Of a stretch of DNA of 32,311 nucleotides, positions 8,407 to 18,629 are shown one piece after another. The DNA is taken from positions 9,971 through 42,281 of the forward strand of contig LUZA01000009.1 of NCBI GenBank assembly GCA_001603455.1, written 5' to 3'. The position numbers and the translations under genes were made by a program. Source of the DNA: Bacteroidales bacterium Bact_09. GTDB lineage: Bacteria > Bacteroidota > Bacteroidia > Bacteroidales > UBA932. Within the stretch, counting starts at the first letter, position 1. The number at the start of each line of letters is the position of its first letter. Under the pieces are notes generated by a model. The model was given only the letters and a program-made list of their open reading frames with translations, made no database searches and was not told the DNA's origin.

Positions 8407-11400
8407 ATGGCTTACAAGAAAGAAAGCAAATTAAAAAGCAACTTCAAGAAAATCACCATAGGACTGGCTTCCCCGGAAGAGATTCTGGAAATGTCGCACG
8501 GAGAAGTTTTGAAGCCCGAAACCGTTAATTACCGAACCTATAAACCGGAGCGGGACGGATTGTTCTGTGAGCGTATTTTTGGTCCATCAAAGGACTACGA
8601 GTGCCATTGCGGAAAGTACAAGCGGATTCGCTATCGCGGGATCACCTGTGACCGGTGCGGAGTAGAAGTGACAGAGAAAAAAGTGCGCAGGGAGCGAATG
8701 GGTCACATATCATTGGTTGTTCCCATTGCCCACATCTGGTATTTCCGTTCCACACCCAACAAGATAGGATATCTGCTGGGCATACCGTCCAAAAAGCTCG
8801 AAGCAATTATTTATTACGAAAGATATGTGGTCATACAGCCGGGGATTAAAGCCCAGGATGGTATCAATGAACTTGATTTCCTGACCGAGGAGGAATACCT
8901 GAACATCCTGGATACCCTTCCCAGGGAAAACCAGATGCTGGACGATGAAGATCCCAATAAATTCATAGCCGGAATGGGTGCCGAGGCCATATACAAGCTC
9001 CTGATACGCCTGAACTTGGACGACCTCTCCTATGATTTACGTCATAAGGCAGATGTAGAAACTTCACAACAGAGAAAGACCGATGCCCTTAAAAGACTCA
9101 ACATAGTTGAAGCATTCCGCGAATCAAAAGATATCAACAGACCAGAATGGATGATCATGAAAGTGGTCCCTGTGATACCTCCCGATCTGCGTCCGCTCGT
9201 TCCCCTTGACGGGGGCCGGTTTGCCACTTCTGACCTGAACGATCTTTATCGCCGCGTGATCATCCGGAATAATCGTCTGAAACGTCTTATAGAGATTAAA
9301 GCTCCTGAAGTGATTCTCAGAAATGAAAAAAGGATGCTGCAGGAAGCCGTTGACTCCTTGTTTGACAATTCCCGTAAATCCAATGCGGTCAAGACCGAGG
9401 CCAATAGAGCGCTCAAATCCCTGTCAGACAGCCTGAAGGGTAAACAGGGCCGTTTCCGTCAGAACCTCTTGGGAAAACGCGTGGATTATTCTGCCCGTTC
9501 CGTGATCGTTGTAGGTCCTGAACTAAATATGCATGAATGTGGTCTTCCCAAGGATATGGCTGCAGAACTTTACAAGCCGTTTATTATCAGAAAGCTCATT
9601 GAAAGAGGAATCGTGAAGACAGTGAAATCGGCAAAAAAAATCGTGGACCGCAAAGATCCCATGATCTGGGATATTCTTGAAAATGTGATGAAGGGACATC
9701 CTGTGCTGCTGAACCGTGCCCCTACCCTGCACCGTCTGGGGATCCAGGCATTCCAGCCCAAGCTCATAGAAGGGAAAGCCATTCAGCTTCACCCTCTGGC
9801 CTGTACCGCCTTCAACGCCGACTTTGACGGTGACCAGATGGCCGTACACCTGCCACTGGGCAACGCAGCCATACTGGAAGCACAGCTGCTGATGCTGGGT
9901 TCGCACAATATCCTGAACCCTGCAAACGGAGCCCCCATAACCGTTCCTTCACAGGACATGGTCCTGGGTCTCTACTACATTACCAAATTAAGGAATAAGG
10001 CAAAGGGAGAAGGAATGACCTTCTACAATGCAGAAGAAGTGATCATTGCCTACAACGAGAAAGTGGTTGACATGCATGCGCGCATAAAACTGCGTTTGAA
10101 CAAGATCACCGTACGTTGTGTCAGGGACGAGAACAATCCTTCCCGCGGAACGAAAGTTTTTGTAGCAGATCCGGCAACTGGAAACCATATCATTGAGACA
10201 TCCGTGGGACGGGTACTTTTCAATCAGGTGGTACCTAAAGAAGTGGGATACATCAATGAAGTACTAACAAAACGGTCATTGCGTGATATCATCAATATGG
10301 TACTCAAAACCACCGGTGTTGCCCGTACAGCCCAGTTCCTTGACAATATAAAAGAGATCGGGTATAATATGGCGTACAGGGGCGGACTGTCATTCAATCT
10401 GGATGATGTGATTGTCCCCAAAGAGAAGGCCGCGCTCATAGAGAAAGGATATCAGGACGTGGAAAGCGTGATGGCTAATTACAATATGGGTCTGTTAGCC
10501 AATAACGAACGTTACAACAAAGTCCTGGACATTTGGACTGGGGTAAACGTCAAACTTACGGACATCCTTGAAAAACAGCTCAAGGAAGACAATGAGGGAT
10601 TCAACCCTATATATATGATGCTTGATTCGGGAGCCCGCGGATCCAAAGCCCAGATCCGGCAGCTATCAGGTATGCGTGGTCTGATGGCAAAACCGCAAAA
10701 ATCCGGATCGACAAGCGCCGAGATTATTGAAAACCCCATCCTGGCCAATTTCAAGGAAGGATTATCGGTGCTGGAATACTTCATCTCTACCCACGGTGCC
10801 CGCAAGGGTCTGGCTGATACGGCCCTTAAGACAGCCGATGCCGGCTACCTGACCCGCCGTCTGGTTGACGTATCCCACGATGTGATCATCAACGAAGAAG
10901 ATTGCGGTACCCTGAGGGGCCTTGTGGCAACCGCCATCAAGAACAAGGACCAGGTTGTGGAATCGCTATACGACCGTATTCTGGGACGTACCAGTGTACA
11001 TGATGTTTTCGATCCGCTTACGGGAGATTTGCTGGTGGAATCCGGGGAAGAGATCACAGAAGAGATTGCGGAAAAAATCTCCTCTCTCCCCATAGAACAG
11101 GTAGAGATCCGCAGCGTGTTAACCTGCGAATCAAGGAAAGGTGTCTGCGCCAAGTGTTATGGCAGGAATCTGGCCACCGGGAAAATGGTTGAAAAAGGGG
11201 AAGTGGTTGGCGTGATCGCAGCCCAGTCCATTGGAGAACCAGGAACCCAGCTGACCCTGCGTACTTTCCACCAGGGAGGTACTGCCTCTACCATCACCTC
11301 GGAAAGTGAGATCGTAGCTCGTTACAACGGCATCCTCGAGATTGACGAACTTAAGACGTTGACCAAGAAGTCAGTAACCGGTGAGCCTCAGACTATTGTT

Positions 11401-12726
11401 ATAGGCCGTACTGCAGAAATGCGCATAGTGGATAACAATACGCATATCACTCTTTCTTCCTACAATATACCCTACGGGGCCATCCTTTACTTTAAGAACG
11501 GCGACCAGGTAAAAGAAAAGGATAAAATATGCGAGTGGGACTCCTACAATGCGGTTACCATTGCCGAATTTGACGGCACAGTAGCCTTCGATAGCCTTAT
11601 AGAAGGAGTGACCTACCGTGAAGAAGCTGCAGACGAGTACTCTCAACACCGTGATAAGGTCATTATTGAAAGCCGTGACAAATCGCGTAACCCTACGCTC
11701 AGAATCATGAAGGACAAGGTGGAGCTCAAGCAGTACAACCTTCCTGTGGGCGCACATATCATGGTTAACGAGACCCAACAGATCAAAGCAGGTGACATTT
11801 TGGTTAAGATACCCCGTGCTATTGGAAAATCCAGGGACATCACCGGAGGTCTTCCCCGTGTTACCGAACTGTTCGAAGCCCGTAATCCGTCCAATCCTGC
11901 CATTGTATCGGAAATCGACGGAGAAGTTCTCATGGGAAGAATCAAGAGAGGAAACCGCGAGATCATTGTACGCTCTAAAACGGGAGAAGAGAAGAAATAC
12001 CTGGTTCCCCTGTCCAAGCAGATCCTGGTTCAGGAGAACGACTATGTCCGTGCTGGTATGGCACTTTCGGAAGGAGCCATCTCCCCTACCGATATCCTGC
12101 TGATACAAGGTCCCACTAAGGTCCAGGAGTACATCGTCAATGAGATACAAAGCGTGTACCGCAACCAGGGTGTGAAGATCAATGACAAGCATTTTGAGGT
12201 GATCGTACGCCAGATGATGCGGAAAGTTGAGATAGTCGATCCCGGCGACACCCATTTTTTACCGGAACAGCTTGTGGACAAATGGGAGTTCATGCAAGAG
12301 AACGATATCATCTTTGACAAAAAGATCGTTACGGACACGGGTGATTCCCAGGTCCTGAAACCGGGTCAGATGATAACGGTCCGAAGGCTCAGAGACGAAA
12401 ATTCAACCCTCAGGCGAAAAGATCTTAAACCCGTCCAGGCCCGTGATGCCATACCTGCAACATCCAACCAGGTTTTGCAAGGTATAACCCGTGCAGCCTT
12501 GCGGACTAACAGCTTCATGTCTGCCGCATCGTTCCAGGAAACTACAAAAGTTCTCTCGGAAGCTGCCATATTTGGCAAAAGCGACACACTGGAAGGGTTA
12601 AAGGAAAATGTGATCTGCGGACATCTGATCCCAGCCGGGACAGGCCAGAGGGAATATGAAAATATTTTGGTAACTTCGCTTTCTGACCATAAAAAAATAG
12701 CCGAAGAACGAATAATGCCTAAATAA
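8407..12726 (+). CDS. rpoC: DNA-directed RNA polymerase subunit beta'
   Basis: This is the catalytic beta' subunit of RNA polymerase. The start at 8407 (MAYKKESK) is chosen because upstream in-frame codons overlap the end of rpoB and show no family similarity; it gives 1439 residues. The N-terminal zinc site is C66, C68, C81 and C84 (CHCG and CDRCG). The Mg-binding loop NADFDGDQM covers residues 470-478, with D472, D474 and D476. The second zinc site contains [13 protein letters not shown] in the C-terminal half, with an upstream partner in EDCGTLRG. Trigger-loop and C-terminal clamp regions are present. A strong palindrome follows the stop. Confidence 0.99.
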   Translation: MAYKKESKLKSNFKKITIGLASPEEILEMSHGEVLKPETVNYRTYKPERDGLFCERIFGPSKDYECHCGKYKRIRYRGITCDRCGVEVTEKKVRRERMGHISLVVPIAHIWYFRSTPNKIGYLLGIPSKKLEAIIYYERYVVIQPGIKAQDGINELDFLTEEEYLNILDTLPRENQMLDDEDPNKFIAGMGAEAIYKLLIRLNLDDLSYDLRHKADVETSQQRKTDALKRLNIVEAFRESKDINRPEWMIMKVVPVIPPDLRPLVPLDGGRFATSDLNDLYRRVIIRNNRLKRLIEIKAPEVILRNEKRMLQEAVDSLFDNSRKSNAVKTEANRALKSLSDSLKGKQGRFRQNLLGKRVDYSARSVIVVGPELNMHECGLPKDMAAELYKPFIIRKLIERGIVKTVKSAKKIVDRKDPMIWDILENVMKGHPVLLNRAPTLHRLGIQAFQPKLIEGKAIQLHPLACTAFNADFDGDQMAVHLPLGNAAILEAQLLMLGSHNILNPANGAPITVPSQDMVLGLYYITKLRNKAKGEGMTFYNAEEVIIAYNEKVVDMHARIKLRLNKITVRCVRDENNPSRGTKVFVADPATGNHIIETSVGRVLFNQVVPKEVGYINEVLTKRSLRDIINMVLKTTGVARTAQFLDNIKEIGYNMAYRGGLSFNLDDVIVPKEKAALIEKGYQDVESVMANYNMGLLANNERYNKVLDIWTGVNVKLTDILEKQLKEDNEGFNPIYMMLDSGARGSKAQIRQLSGMRGLMAKPQKSGSTSAEIIENPILANFKEGLSVLEYFISTHGARKGLADTALKTADAGYLTRRLVDVSHDVIINEEDCGTLRGLVATAIKNKDQVVESLYDRILGRTSVHDVFDPLTGDLLVESGEEITEEIAEKISSLPIEQVEIRSVLTCESRKGVCAKCYGRNLATGKMVEKGEVVGVIAAQSIGEPGTQLTLRTFHQGGTASTITSESEIVARYNGILEIDELKTLTKKSVTGEPQTIVIGRTAEMRIVDNNTHITLSSYNIPYGAILYFKNGDQVKEKDKICEWDSYNAVTIAEFDGTVAFDSLIEGVTYREEAADEYSQHRDKVIIESRDKSRNPTLRIMKDKVELKQYNLPVGAHIMVNETQQIKAGDILVKIPRAIGKSRDITGGLPRVTELFEARNPSNPAIVSEIDGEVLMGRIKRGNREIIVRSKTGEEKKYLVPLSKQILVQENDYVRAGMALSEGAISPTDILLIQGPTKVQEYIVNEIQSVYRNQGVKINDKHFEVIVRQMMRKVEIVDPGDTHFLPEQLVDKWEFMQENDIIFDKKIVTDTGDSQVLKPGQMITVRRLRDENSTLRRKDLKPVQARDAIPATSNQVLQGITRAALRTNSFMSAASFQETTKVLSEAAIFGKSDTLEGLKENVICGHLIPAGTGQREYENILVTSLSDHKKIAEERIMPK

Positions 12727-12751
12727 TGGTGTTTTATAACAAATAATTAAC

Positions 12752-12780
12752 AATAAGGGCTGCAGCCCTTATTATTTTAT
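12752..12780 (+). terminator. Terminator-like palindrome after rpoC
   Basis: A perfect 22-bp inverted repeat runs from AATAAGGGCTG (12752-12762) into CAGCCCTTATT (12763-12773) and is followed by ATTTTAT. In RNA it would form a stem of about 9 bp with a 4-nt loop. It lies 25 nt after the rpoC stop and ends the rpoBC unit. The T-rich tail is moderate, so some readthrough into korA is possible. Confidence 0.75.
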
Positions 12781-12781
12781 C

Positions 12782-12789
12782 TATATTTG
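12782..12789 (+). promoter_or_regulatory. Bacteroidota-type -7 box for korA
   Basis: TATATTTG matches the Bacteroidota -7 consensus TAnnTTTG, 33 nt before the korA ATG. It directly follows the rpoC terminator, which fits a fresh start of transcription. No clear TTG is seen at the expected -33 position, which falls inside the terminator palindrome. Confidence 0.65.
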
Positions 12790-12822
12790 CCAAATTAAAT
12801 TATAAATCAATATAAAAGATCT

Positions 12823-14667
12823 ATGCCGCATAATGTAATCGATGTTCAGGATGTTGTGATCCGTTTCACCGGAGATTCCGGGGATGGAATGCAATTGACA
12901 GGATCCCTGTTCGCCAATACTGCTGCTTTCTTTGGGAACGATATTACTACATTTCCGGATTTTCCGGCCGAGATCAGAGCACCCCAGGGAACCGTTTCCG
13001 GGGTCTCGGGTTTTCAGGTTCACATTGGAAGTAGTGCCATTTACACCCCGGGAGATTATTGTGACGTACTTGTCGCCATGAACCCGGCAGCTCTCAAGTC
13101 AAACGTAAAATGGCTCAAGCCTAATGCCACGATCATAGTGGATATAGACACCTTCGACAAGAAAGGGATGGAAAAGGCAGGATTCACTACCGAGAATGCC
13201 TTTGCCGAACTGAATATCAGTGATCGCAATATCATTGCCCCGCCCATAACCACGCTGACAAAAGAAAGTTGTTCCATTTGCGGGATTGATCCCAAATCAG
13301 GGGTCCGGTGCAAGAATATGTTTGCCCTGGGGGTGTGTTACTTCCTTTATAATATGCCCCTCAAACATACTGAGGAATTCATCAGAAAAAAATTTGCCAA
13401 GAATCCATCTCTGGTAGAGATGAATATAAGGGTACTCAAAGACGGGTTTAACTATGCGGGTAACATTCAGGCCATTGCCGATACATATATAGTCAAACCA
13501 TCCAAACAAAAACCCGGAATCTATCGTAACATAAACGGTAACAAAGCTATCGCATGGGGACTCATGGCTGCTTCGGAAAAATCAGGAAGACCCCTGTTTT
13601 GCGGATCGTATCCCATAACCCCGGCAACAGGCATTCTGGAAGAACTTGCCATTCACAAAGCACTGGGTGTAAAAACACTTCAATGTGAAGATGAGATCGC
13701 CGGGATATGCACTGCCATCGGAGCTTCTTATGCAGGCTCACTGGCTGTGACCAGCACTTCGGGACCCGGGCTGTCCTTGAAATCAGAAGCACTCGGGCTG
13801 GCCGTCATGGCAGAACTTCCCCTGGTTATAATAGATGTACAACGTGCCGGTCCCTCTACGGGCATCCCCACAAAGACCGAACAAACAGACCTGAACCAGG
13901 CATTATACGGACGAAACGGGGAATGCCCCATTGCCATAATCGCACCGCATTCTCCCTCACATTGTTTTGAAGCTTCTTTTTATGCAGCCAAATATGCGCT
14001 GGAACACCTGATGCCTGTGATTATACTGTCAGAAGGCTTTCTGGGTAACGGCTCAGAACCATGGAGGATACCCGACATGAACGATTTTCCCGGTATCGAA
14101 CCGCCCATCGTACAGAAACTTGAAGAAGGCGAACCGTATTTCTATCCGTTCAAACGTGATCCAGAGACGATGGTGCCCCGCTGGGCCTTGCCAGGTACAC
14201 CCAACCTGGAGCACAGGGTTGGCGGACTGGAAAAGAACCATAAAGGCGCTGTTTCTTCAGACCCCCTGGTACACCAACAGATGGTCAATGAACGGGCAGA
14301 AAAAGTGGCCCGCCTTGCACGGATTATTCCCCCTCAAACGGTTGTTGGGGAACAGGAAGGAGATCTGCTGATAGTTAGTTGGGGAGGAACCTACGGTCAT
14401 ATGCTGAGTGCTGAAAATCAGCTTCGGTCAGATGGTATAAAGGTGGGACTTGCCCACTTTGATTTCATCAATCCGCTGCCCCTGAACACAGAGGAAATCT
14501 TTGGTCGTTTTCAAAAGATCATCGTATTTGAACTCAACAGCGGGCATTTTGCCAATTACCTGAGGGCTAAATTGCCCCAGTTTACTTATTTGCAATATAA
14601 CAAGGTACAGGGACAACCCTTTATCGTAGCAGAGATAACAGAAGCAATAAATAAGATAGTAAAATGA
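12823..14667 (+). CDS. korA: 2-oxoglutarate (2-oxoacid):ferredoxin oxidoreductase, fused gamma-alpha subunit
   Basis: With KorB this enzyme interconverts 2-oxoglutarate plus CoA and succinyl-CoA plus CO2, using ferredoxin as electron partner. The 614-residue protein fuses two subunits. The N-terminal gamma domain is about residues 9-200, with FTGDSGDGMQLTGSLFAN, and the alpha (pyrimidine-binding) domain starts at about 225, with the YPITPAT motif at 263-269. This fusion is common in Bacteroidota. No ferredoxin-type CxxCxxC motif is present, so electrons must leave via the KorB cluster to a separate ferredoxin. 2-Oxoglutarate is the most likely substrate, because gdhA lies downstream. Other 2-oxoacids are possible, and sequence alone does not settle it. 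The stop overlaps the korB start as ATGA. Confidence 0.9.
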   Translation: MPHNVIDVQDVVIRFTGDSGDGMQLTGSLFANTAAFFGNDITTFPDFPAEIRAPQGTVSGVSGFQVHIGSSAIYTPGDYCDVLVAMNPAALKSNVKWLKPNATIIVDIDTFDKKGMEKAGFTTENAFAELNISDRNIIAPPITTLTKESCSICGIDPKSGVRCKNMFALGVCYFLYNMPLKHTEEFIRKKFAKNPSLVEMNIRVLKDGFNYAGNIQAIADTYIVKPSKQKPGIYRNINGNKAIAWGLMAASEKSGRPLFCGSYPITPATGILEELAIHKALGVKTLQCEDEIAGICTAIGASYAGSLAVTSTSGPGLSLKSEALGLAVMAELPLVIIDVQRAGPSTGIPTKTEQTDLNQALYGRNGECPIAIIAPHSPSHCFEASFYAAKYALEHLMPVIILSEGFLGNGSEPWRIPDMNDFPGIEPPIVQKLEEGEPYFYPFKRDPETMVPRWALPGTPNLEHRVGGLEKNHKGAVSSDPLVHQQMVNERAEKVARLARIIPPQTVVGEQEGDLLIVSWGGTYGHMLSAENQLRSDGIKVGLAHFDFINPLPLNTEEIFGRFQKIIVFELNSGHFANYLRAKLPQFTYLQYNKVQGQPFIVAEITEAINKIVK

Positions 14668-15680
14668 AATTCACTCCTCAAGACTTCAAATCGGATCAAG
14701 AAGTGAAGTGGTGCCCGGGATGCGGGGACCACGCTGTCCTGGCAGCAGTGCAGCGCGCATTGCCTGAGATCAGTGAGGCATTGGGCTATTCTCACGAAAG
14801 ATATGTTTTTGTATCGGGGATAGGCTGTTCATCACGTTTTCCCTATTATATGAAAACATACGGTTTCCATAGTATCCACGGAAGGGCCGCTGCCATTGCC
14901 ACGGGTATTAAGGTTGCAAATCCTACTCTTTCCGTTTGGGAGATGACAGGTGATGGAGACTCCCTGGCTATTGGAGGTAACCATCTGATCCATGCCATCC
15001 GCAGAAACATAGACATCAACATAGTGCTGTTCAACAACCGAATTTACGGTTTGACAAAAGGACAATATTCCCCTACTTCCAAATGGGGTACGGTAACCAA
15101 AACATCGCCTTTCGGAACCGTTGAGCATCCCTTTAATCCGGGTGCACTGGCCATGGGTGCCCGCGGTACGTTCTTTGCTCGCACCCTGGATGTGGAATTG
15201 CAGTTGACACAGGAGGTCATGGTACAGGCTGCAAAACACGACGGCACCGCTCTTGTAGAAGTACTTCAGAATTGTGTCATATTCAATGACAAGACACATT
15301 ATATCATTTCTGACAGGGATGTGCGCGCTGACCGCACCATAGTACTCCGGCATGGAGAGCCAATGATTTTTGGCAAGAACAAGGATAAAGGTCTTATCCT
15401 GGATGGTGTGCGTCTAAAAGCAGTAACTATTGGTGAAAACGGCATTACCAGGGACGACATTCTGATCCACAATGCCGAAGAACAGAATCACGGAATCCAC
15501 ATGATGCTTTGCGAAATGGAATGGCCTGAACTTCCCGTTGCCCTGGGAGTCATCCGCCGGGTCAAAGACCGTACCTACGACGATATGGTACGTGATCAGG
15601 TTACAGAAGTAGCCACTAAATCAAATATCCACTGCATGAACGATATGCTCAGAAGCGGAGATACATGGGTCGTGGAATAA
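14664..15680 (+). CDS. korB: 2-oxoglutarate (2-oxoacid):ferredoxin oxidoreductase, beta subunit
   Basis: This is the thiamine-diphosphate-binding subunit that partners KorA. The 338 residues include the [4Fe-4S] ligands expected in this family: C17 and C20 in KWCPGCG, C55 in GIGCSS and C204 in LQNC. The ThDP/Mg motif appears as MTGDGDSLAIGG followed by NNRIYGLTKGQ. Translation is probably coupled to korA through the 4-nt ATGA overlap. The enzyme is oxygen-sensitive in most organisms, which fits an anaerobic or microaerobic lifestyle. gdhA follows after 42 AT-rich nucleotides. Confidence 0.93.
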   Translation: MKFTPQDFKSDQEVKWCPGCGDHAVLAAVQRALPEISEALGYSHERYVFVSGIGCSSRFPYYMKTYGFHSIHGRAAAIATGIKVANPTLSVWEMTGDGDSLAIGGNHLIHAIRRNIDINIVLFNNRIYGLTKGQYSPTSKWGTVTKTSPFGTVEHPFNPGALAMGARGTFFARTLDVELQLTQEVMVQAAKHDGTALVEVLQNCVIFNDKTHYIISDRDVRADRTIVLRHGEPMIFGKNKDKGLILDGVRLKAVTIGENGITRDDILIHNAEEQNHGIHMMLCEMEWPELPVALGVIRRVKDRTYDDMVRDQVTEVATKSNIHCMNDMLRSGDTWVVE

Positions 15681-15722
15681 TAGTATAACTATCAATAATC
15701 ATTTTTAATTTATTTAATTATC

Positions 15723-17060
15723 ATGAAAGCAAAAGAAATAATGGCTGCTCTCGAGGCCAAGCACGGGCACGAAAAAGAGTATCTGCAAGCTGTTCACGAA
15801 GTCCTGGAATCAATCGAGGATGTCTATAACCAGCATCCCGAATTTGAAAAAGCCAGGATCATAGAACGTCTTGTAGAGCCTGACCGGATTTTCACATTCA
15901 GGGTCACCTGGGTCGATGACAAAGGAGATGTACAAGTAAACACAGGTTATCGTGTGCAATACAACAATGCTATCGGGCCATATAAGGGTGGTATTCGCTT
16001 TCACCCGACGGTGAATCTTTCCATATTGAAATTTCTGGGATTTGAGCAGATCTTCAAGAATGCCCTTACTTCACTGCCAATGGGCGGCGGCAAAGGCGGA
16101 TCCGATTTCGCTCCCCGCGGCCGTTCTTCCAATGAAATCATGCGTTTCTGCCAGGCTTTTATGACAGAATTATGGCGTCATATTGGTCCCGATACGGACG
16201 TTCCTGCAGGTGACATTGGTGTTGGTGCAAAAGAAGTCGGTTATCTTTACGGCTGGTACAAAAAATTGGCCTGTGAACATACCGGAGTTCTTACAGGGAA
16301 GGGACTTACATGGGGTGGTTCACTGATCCGTCCGGAAGCTACTGGTTTTGGCAGTGTATATTTTGTACAGCATATGCTTCAGGAAATTGGTCAGGAAATC
16401 AAAAATAAAACCGTTGCCATCTCGGGATTCGGAAACGTAGCCTGGGGTGCTGCTAAAAAGGCGCACGAACTGGGAGCCAAAGTCGTGACCATATCCGGAC
16501 CTGACGGTTACATATACGACAAGAACGGACTGAATGAAGAAAAGATCGCCTATATGCTGGAACTACGTTCCAGCGGTAACGACATCGTTGCTCCCTACGC
16601 CGACAAATTCCCCGGTTCTGTTTTTTATGCAGGGAAAAAACCCTGGGAAGTCAAAGTCGATATTGCTATGCCTTGTGCCACCCAAAATGAACTCAACGGG
16701 AATGATGCCAGCAATTTGATCGCCAACAAAGTGCTCCTGGTTGCTGAAGTTTCCAATATGGGTTGTACCCCTGAAGCTATTGAAGCTTTCCAAAATGCGA
16801 AAGTGAATTTTGCCCCTGGGAAGGCAGTCAATGCCGGTGGCGTTGCCACTTCGGGACTGGAAATGACTCAGAATGCCGCCCACCTCAACTGGCCGGCAGA
16901 AGAAGTGGATGCCAAACTGCACCAAATCATGTCCAGCATACACGAGGCATGTATTATCCACGGCAAACAAAAAGACGGCTATATTAACTATGTGAAAGGA
17001 GCCAACATTGCCGGATTCATGAAAGTGGCACGTGCCATGCTGGAGCAAGGAGTAATTTAA
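15723..17060 (+). CDS. gdhA: NADP-type glutamate dehydrogenase
   Basis: This enzyme makes glutamate from 2-oxoglutarate, ammonium and NADPH, the main entry point for nitrogen. At 445 residues it belongs to the short hexameric family. Visible motifs are the substrate-binding YKGGIRFHP, the catalytic region MGGGKGGSDFAP with K124, VPAGDIGVGAKEVGYL, and the nucleotide-binding fold AISGFGNVAWGAAKKAHELG. NADP preference is inferred from overall similarity to bacterial biosynthetic enzymes and is not proven. The 42-nt spacer after korB has no TAnnTTTG box, only a weak 5-bp inverted repeat (15680-15692), so co-transcription with korAB is likely. The pantothenate kinase gene starts 1 nt after its stop. 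Confidence 0.97.
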   Translation: MKAKEIMAALEAKHGHEKEYLQAVHEVLESIEDVYNQHPEFEKARIIERLVEPDRIFTFRVTWVDDKGDVQVNTGYRVQYNNAIGPYKGGIRFHPTVNLSILKFLGFEQIFKNALTSLPMGGGKGGSDFAPRGRSSNEIMRFCQAFMTELWRHIGPDTDVPAGDIGVGAKEVGYLYGWYKKLACEHTGVLTGKGLTWGGSLIRPEATGFGSVYFVQHMLQEIGQEIKNKTVAISGFGNVAWGAAKKAHELGAKVVTISGPDGYIYDKNGLNEEKIAYMLELRSSGNDIVAPYADKFPGSVFYAGKKPWEVKVDIAMPCATQNELNGNDASNLIANKVLLVAEVSNMGCTPEAIEAFQNAKVNFAPGKAVNAGGVATSGLEMTQNAAHLNWPAEEVDAKLHQIMSSIHEACIIHGKQKDGYINYVKGANIAGFMKVARAMLEQGVI

Positions 17061-17061
17061 C

Positions 17062-17922
17062 ATGTTCAGACTGGGCCTTGATTTTGGTTCAACACTGACT
17101 AAAATGGCCCTTACCAGGCCTGGGGGAAAGGATTACCCTTCTCCCCAGGCTGTTTTTCATTATAAAACCAACGATCATGTAGGGGATTTTTACAATGCCC
17201 TGGAACATTTTCTGCTACAAGAAAATATCCCGCTCGATTCCATAGAACACATATCAGCTACAGGAACCCACGCAAACCTTGTGAAGGACAATATTCTGGG
17301 AATTCCCACGGTTATAGTTCCGGAAGTTGAGTCTATAGGGAAGGGCGGTCTTGCCCTGGCTGAAGTAGAGGAAGCCCTGGTTGTAAATATGGGAACCGGT
17401 ACTACATATATTGATGCTTCTCCGGATGCCATACGCCACCTGGGCGGAACCGGAATAGGAGGAGGAACGCTCACAGGTCTGGGAAAGTGTATCCTGGATT
17501 CCTCATCCGTCAAAGAAATCGTAAGACTGGCATCCCATGGCAATCTGGAAAACGTAGACCTGCTCATCCGTGACGTAACCGACCAGGAGCTTGAACAATT
17601 GCCCCCGTTCCTGACAGCCGCCAACTTCGGAAAGCTCGGCCATCCTCTTTATACGGAACAAGCATCACGTGCCTGTAAGGAAGACCTGGCCCTGGCACTG
17701 ATCAACCTGGTTTTGCAGGTTATTGGAAGTATGGCAGTCATGGTATGTAAAAGCTGCCGTAAAACGAATGTGGTATTTGTTGGTTCACTCACACGTCTGC
17801 CCCAGATTGGGGAAGTCTATTCCATGTTCTCGAACGTGTACGGACTCCAGTTTATAGTCCCGCCCTTTGCTGCATTTGGAACCGCACTGGGCAGTACACT
17901 CGTATCCTTACAGGAAGTATAA
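17062..17922 (+). CDS. coaW: Type II pantothenate kinase
   Basis: This enzyme phosphorylates pantothenate in the first step of coenzyme A synthesis. The 286-residue protein looks like the staphylococcal/eukaryotic type II (Fumble) family: N-terminal phosphate loop GLDFGSTLTKMAL, VNMGTGTTYID, LGGTGIGGGTLTGLG, SHGN, and FLTAANFGKLG. The C-terminal AFGTALGS matches the family end. Type III CoaX is the commoner kinase in many bacteria, so the subtype is of some interest. It starts 1 nt after gdhA, implying an operon and translational coupling. Its last 106 bp overlap the 3' end of murI on the opposite strand. Confidence 0.88.
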   Translation: MFRLGLDFGSTLTKMALTRPGGKDYPSPQAVFHYKTNDHVGDFYNALEHFLLQENIPLDSIEHISATGTHANLVKDNILGIPTVIVPEVESIGKGGLALAEVEEALVVNMGTGTTYIDASPDAIRHLGGTGIGGGTLTGLGKCILDSSSVKEIVRLASHGNLENVDLLIRDVTDQELEQLPPFLTAANFGKLGHPLYTEQASRACKEDLALALINLVLQVIGSMAVMVCKSCRKTNVVFVGSLTRLPQIGEVYSMFSNVYGLQFIVPPFAAFGTALGSTLVSLQEV

Positions 17923-18629
17923 TATAAATCCTGGTCACTCATGCTGCTTTCTGCCAGCCATCCCTTTTCGGTCAGCAACCACGCGACCCTTCGGGCAACG
18001 GCTGGAGCCGGATCGACTATTACAACTCCAGGACCTGCGATCCTGCGTATGACAGGGACCAGAAATGGGTAATGGGTGCAGCCCAGCACCAGGTGGTCAA
18101 CACCAGCATCGATCATAGGTTGTATAGTTTTCCGGACCATTTCTTCTGTCTCTGATGTGTCATACGCTCCTTTTTCCACAGCTTCTACCCAGCCTTCCCC
18201 AACCTGTTCCAGGACTTGTACCTTACCGGCAAAAGTCGCCAAAGTCCTGTTGTAAAGGGATCCTTGAAAAGTTCCCCGTGTGGCCAGAACTCCCACAACT
18301 CCGCTTTGGGTATGGAGCACAGCGGGTTTAACGGCGGGTTCCATGCCTACGATAAGCGTTTCCCGAAAGGTATCCCGCAGTGTTTCTATGGCAGCAGCGG
18401 TCGCTGTATTGCAAGCGATCACTATAATCTTGCATTGCCGGGCAAGCAGAAAACGCGTTATTGCCTTGCACCTGCTCCTGATATCCTCAACAGGCCTTGT
18501 TCCATAGGGACAGTAAGCCGTATCGGCCACATAAATCAGGCGCTCCCCGGGAAGAAGCGCCTTGATGTGGTTGTGAACGATAAGTCCACCTATTCCGGAA
18601 TCCATTATACCAATGGATGAACCGTTCAT
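17817..18629 (-). CDS. murI: Glutamate racemase
   Basis: MurI converts L-glutamate to D-glutamate for peptidoglycan. The 270 residues include DSGIGG (10-15), the catalytic cysteines C73 in IACNTATA and C184 in LGCTHYPF, and D10. Family similarity is clear up to DLYYTS at about residue 239. The last 35 residues (from about 236) are encoded on the antisense strand of the coaW 3' end. Nearly all of this tail (residues 240-270) does not resemble the usual closing segment, a short helix ending in LG. The start codon sits inside a run of inverted repeats. The gene is the last of the nadK-uppS-bamA-ompH-ompH-murI cluster, 11 nt after ompH. Confidence 0.95.
   Translation of the reverse strand: MNGSSIGIMDSGIGGLIVHNHIKALLPGERLIYVADTAYCPYGTRPVEDIRSRCKAITRFLLARQCKIIVIACNTATAAAIETLRDTFRETLIVGMEPAVKPAVLHTQSGVVGVLATRGTFQGSLYNRTLATFAGKVQVLEQVGEGWVEAVEKGAYDTSETEEMVRKTIQPMIDAGVDHLVLGCTHYPFLVPVIRRIAGPGVVIVDPAPAVARRVAWLLTEKGWLAESSMSDQDLYYTSCKDTSVLPSAVPNAAKGGTINWSPYTFENME
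18601..18617 (-). repeat. Inverted repeat early in murI
   Basis: TCCATT (18601-18606) and AATGGA (18612-18617) form 6-bp arms with a 5-nt loop, within murI codons 5-10. It directly abuts a second inverted repeat over the start codon. Confidence 0.6.
18617..18629 (-). repeat. Inverted repeat covering the murI start codon
   Basis: Perfect 6-bp arms ATGAAC and GTTCAT flank a single central base. The murI ATG is the first arm on the minus strand. The arms cannot pair fully in RNA because of the 1-nt centre, so a DNA operator or a shorter hairpin is possible. Confidence 0.6.

Noticed and set aside
11371-12255. 294-codon open frame antisense to rpoC
   Set aside because: Same reasoning: the rpoC frame is certain here and the antisense product has no coherent domain.
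15680-15692. Small inverted repeat ATAGT/ACTAT before gdhA
   Set aside because: Five-bp AT-rich arms are expected by chance in this AT-rich spacer; no T-tract or conserved box.
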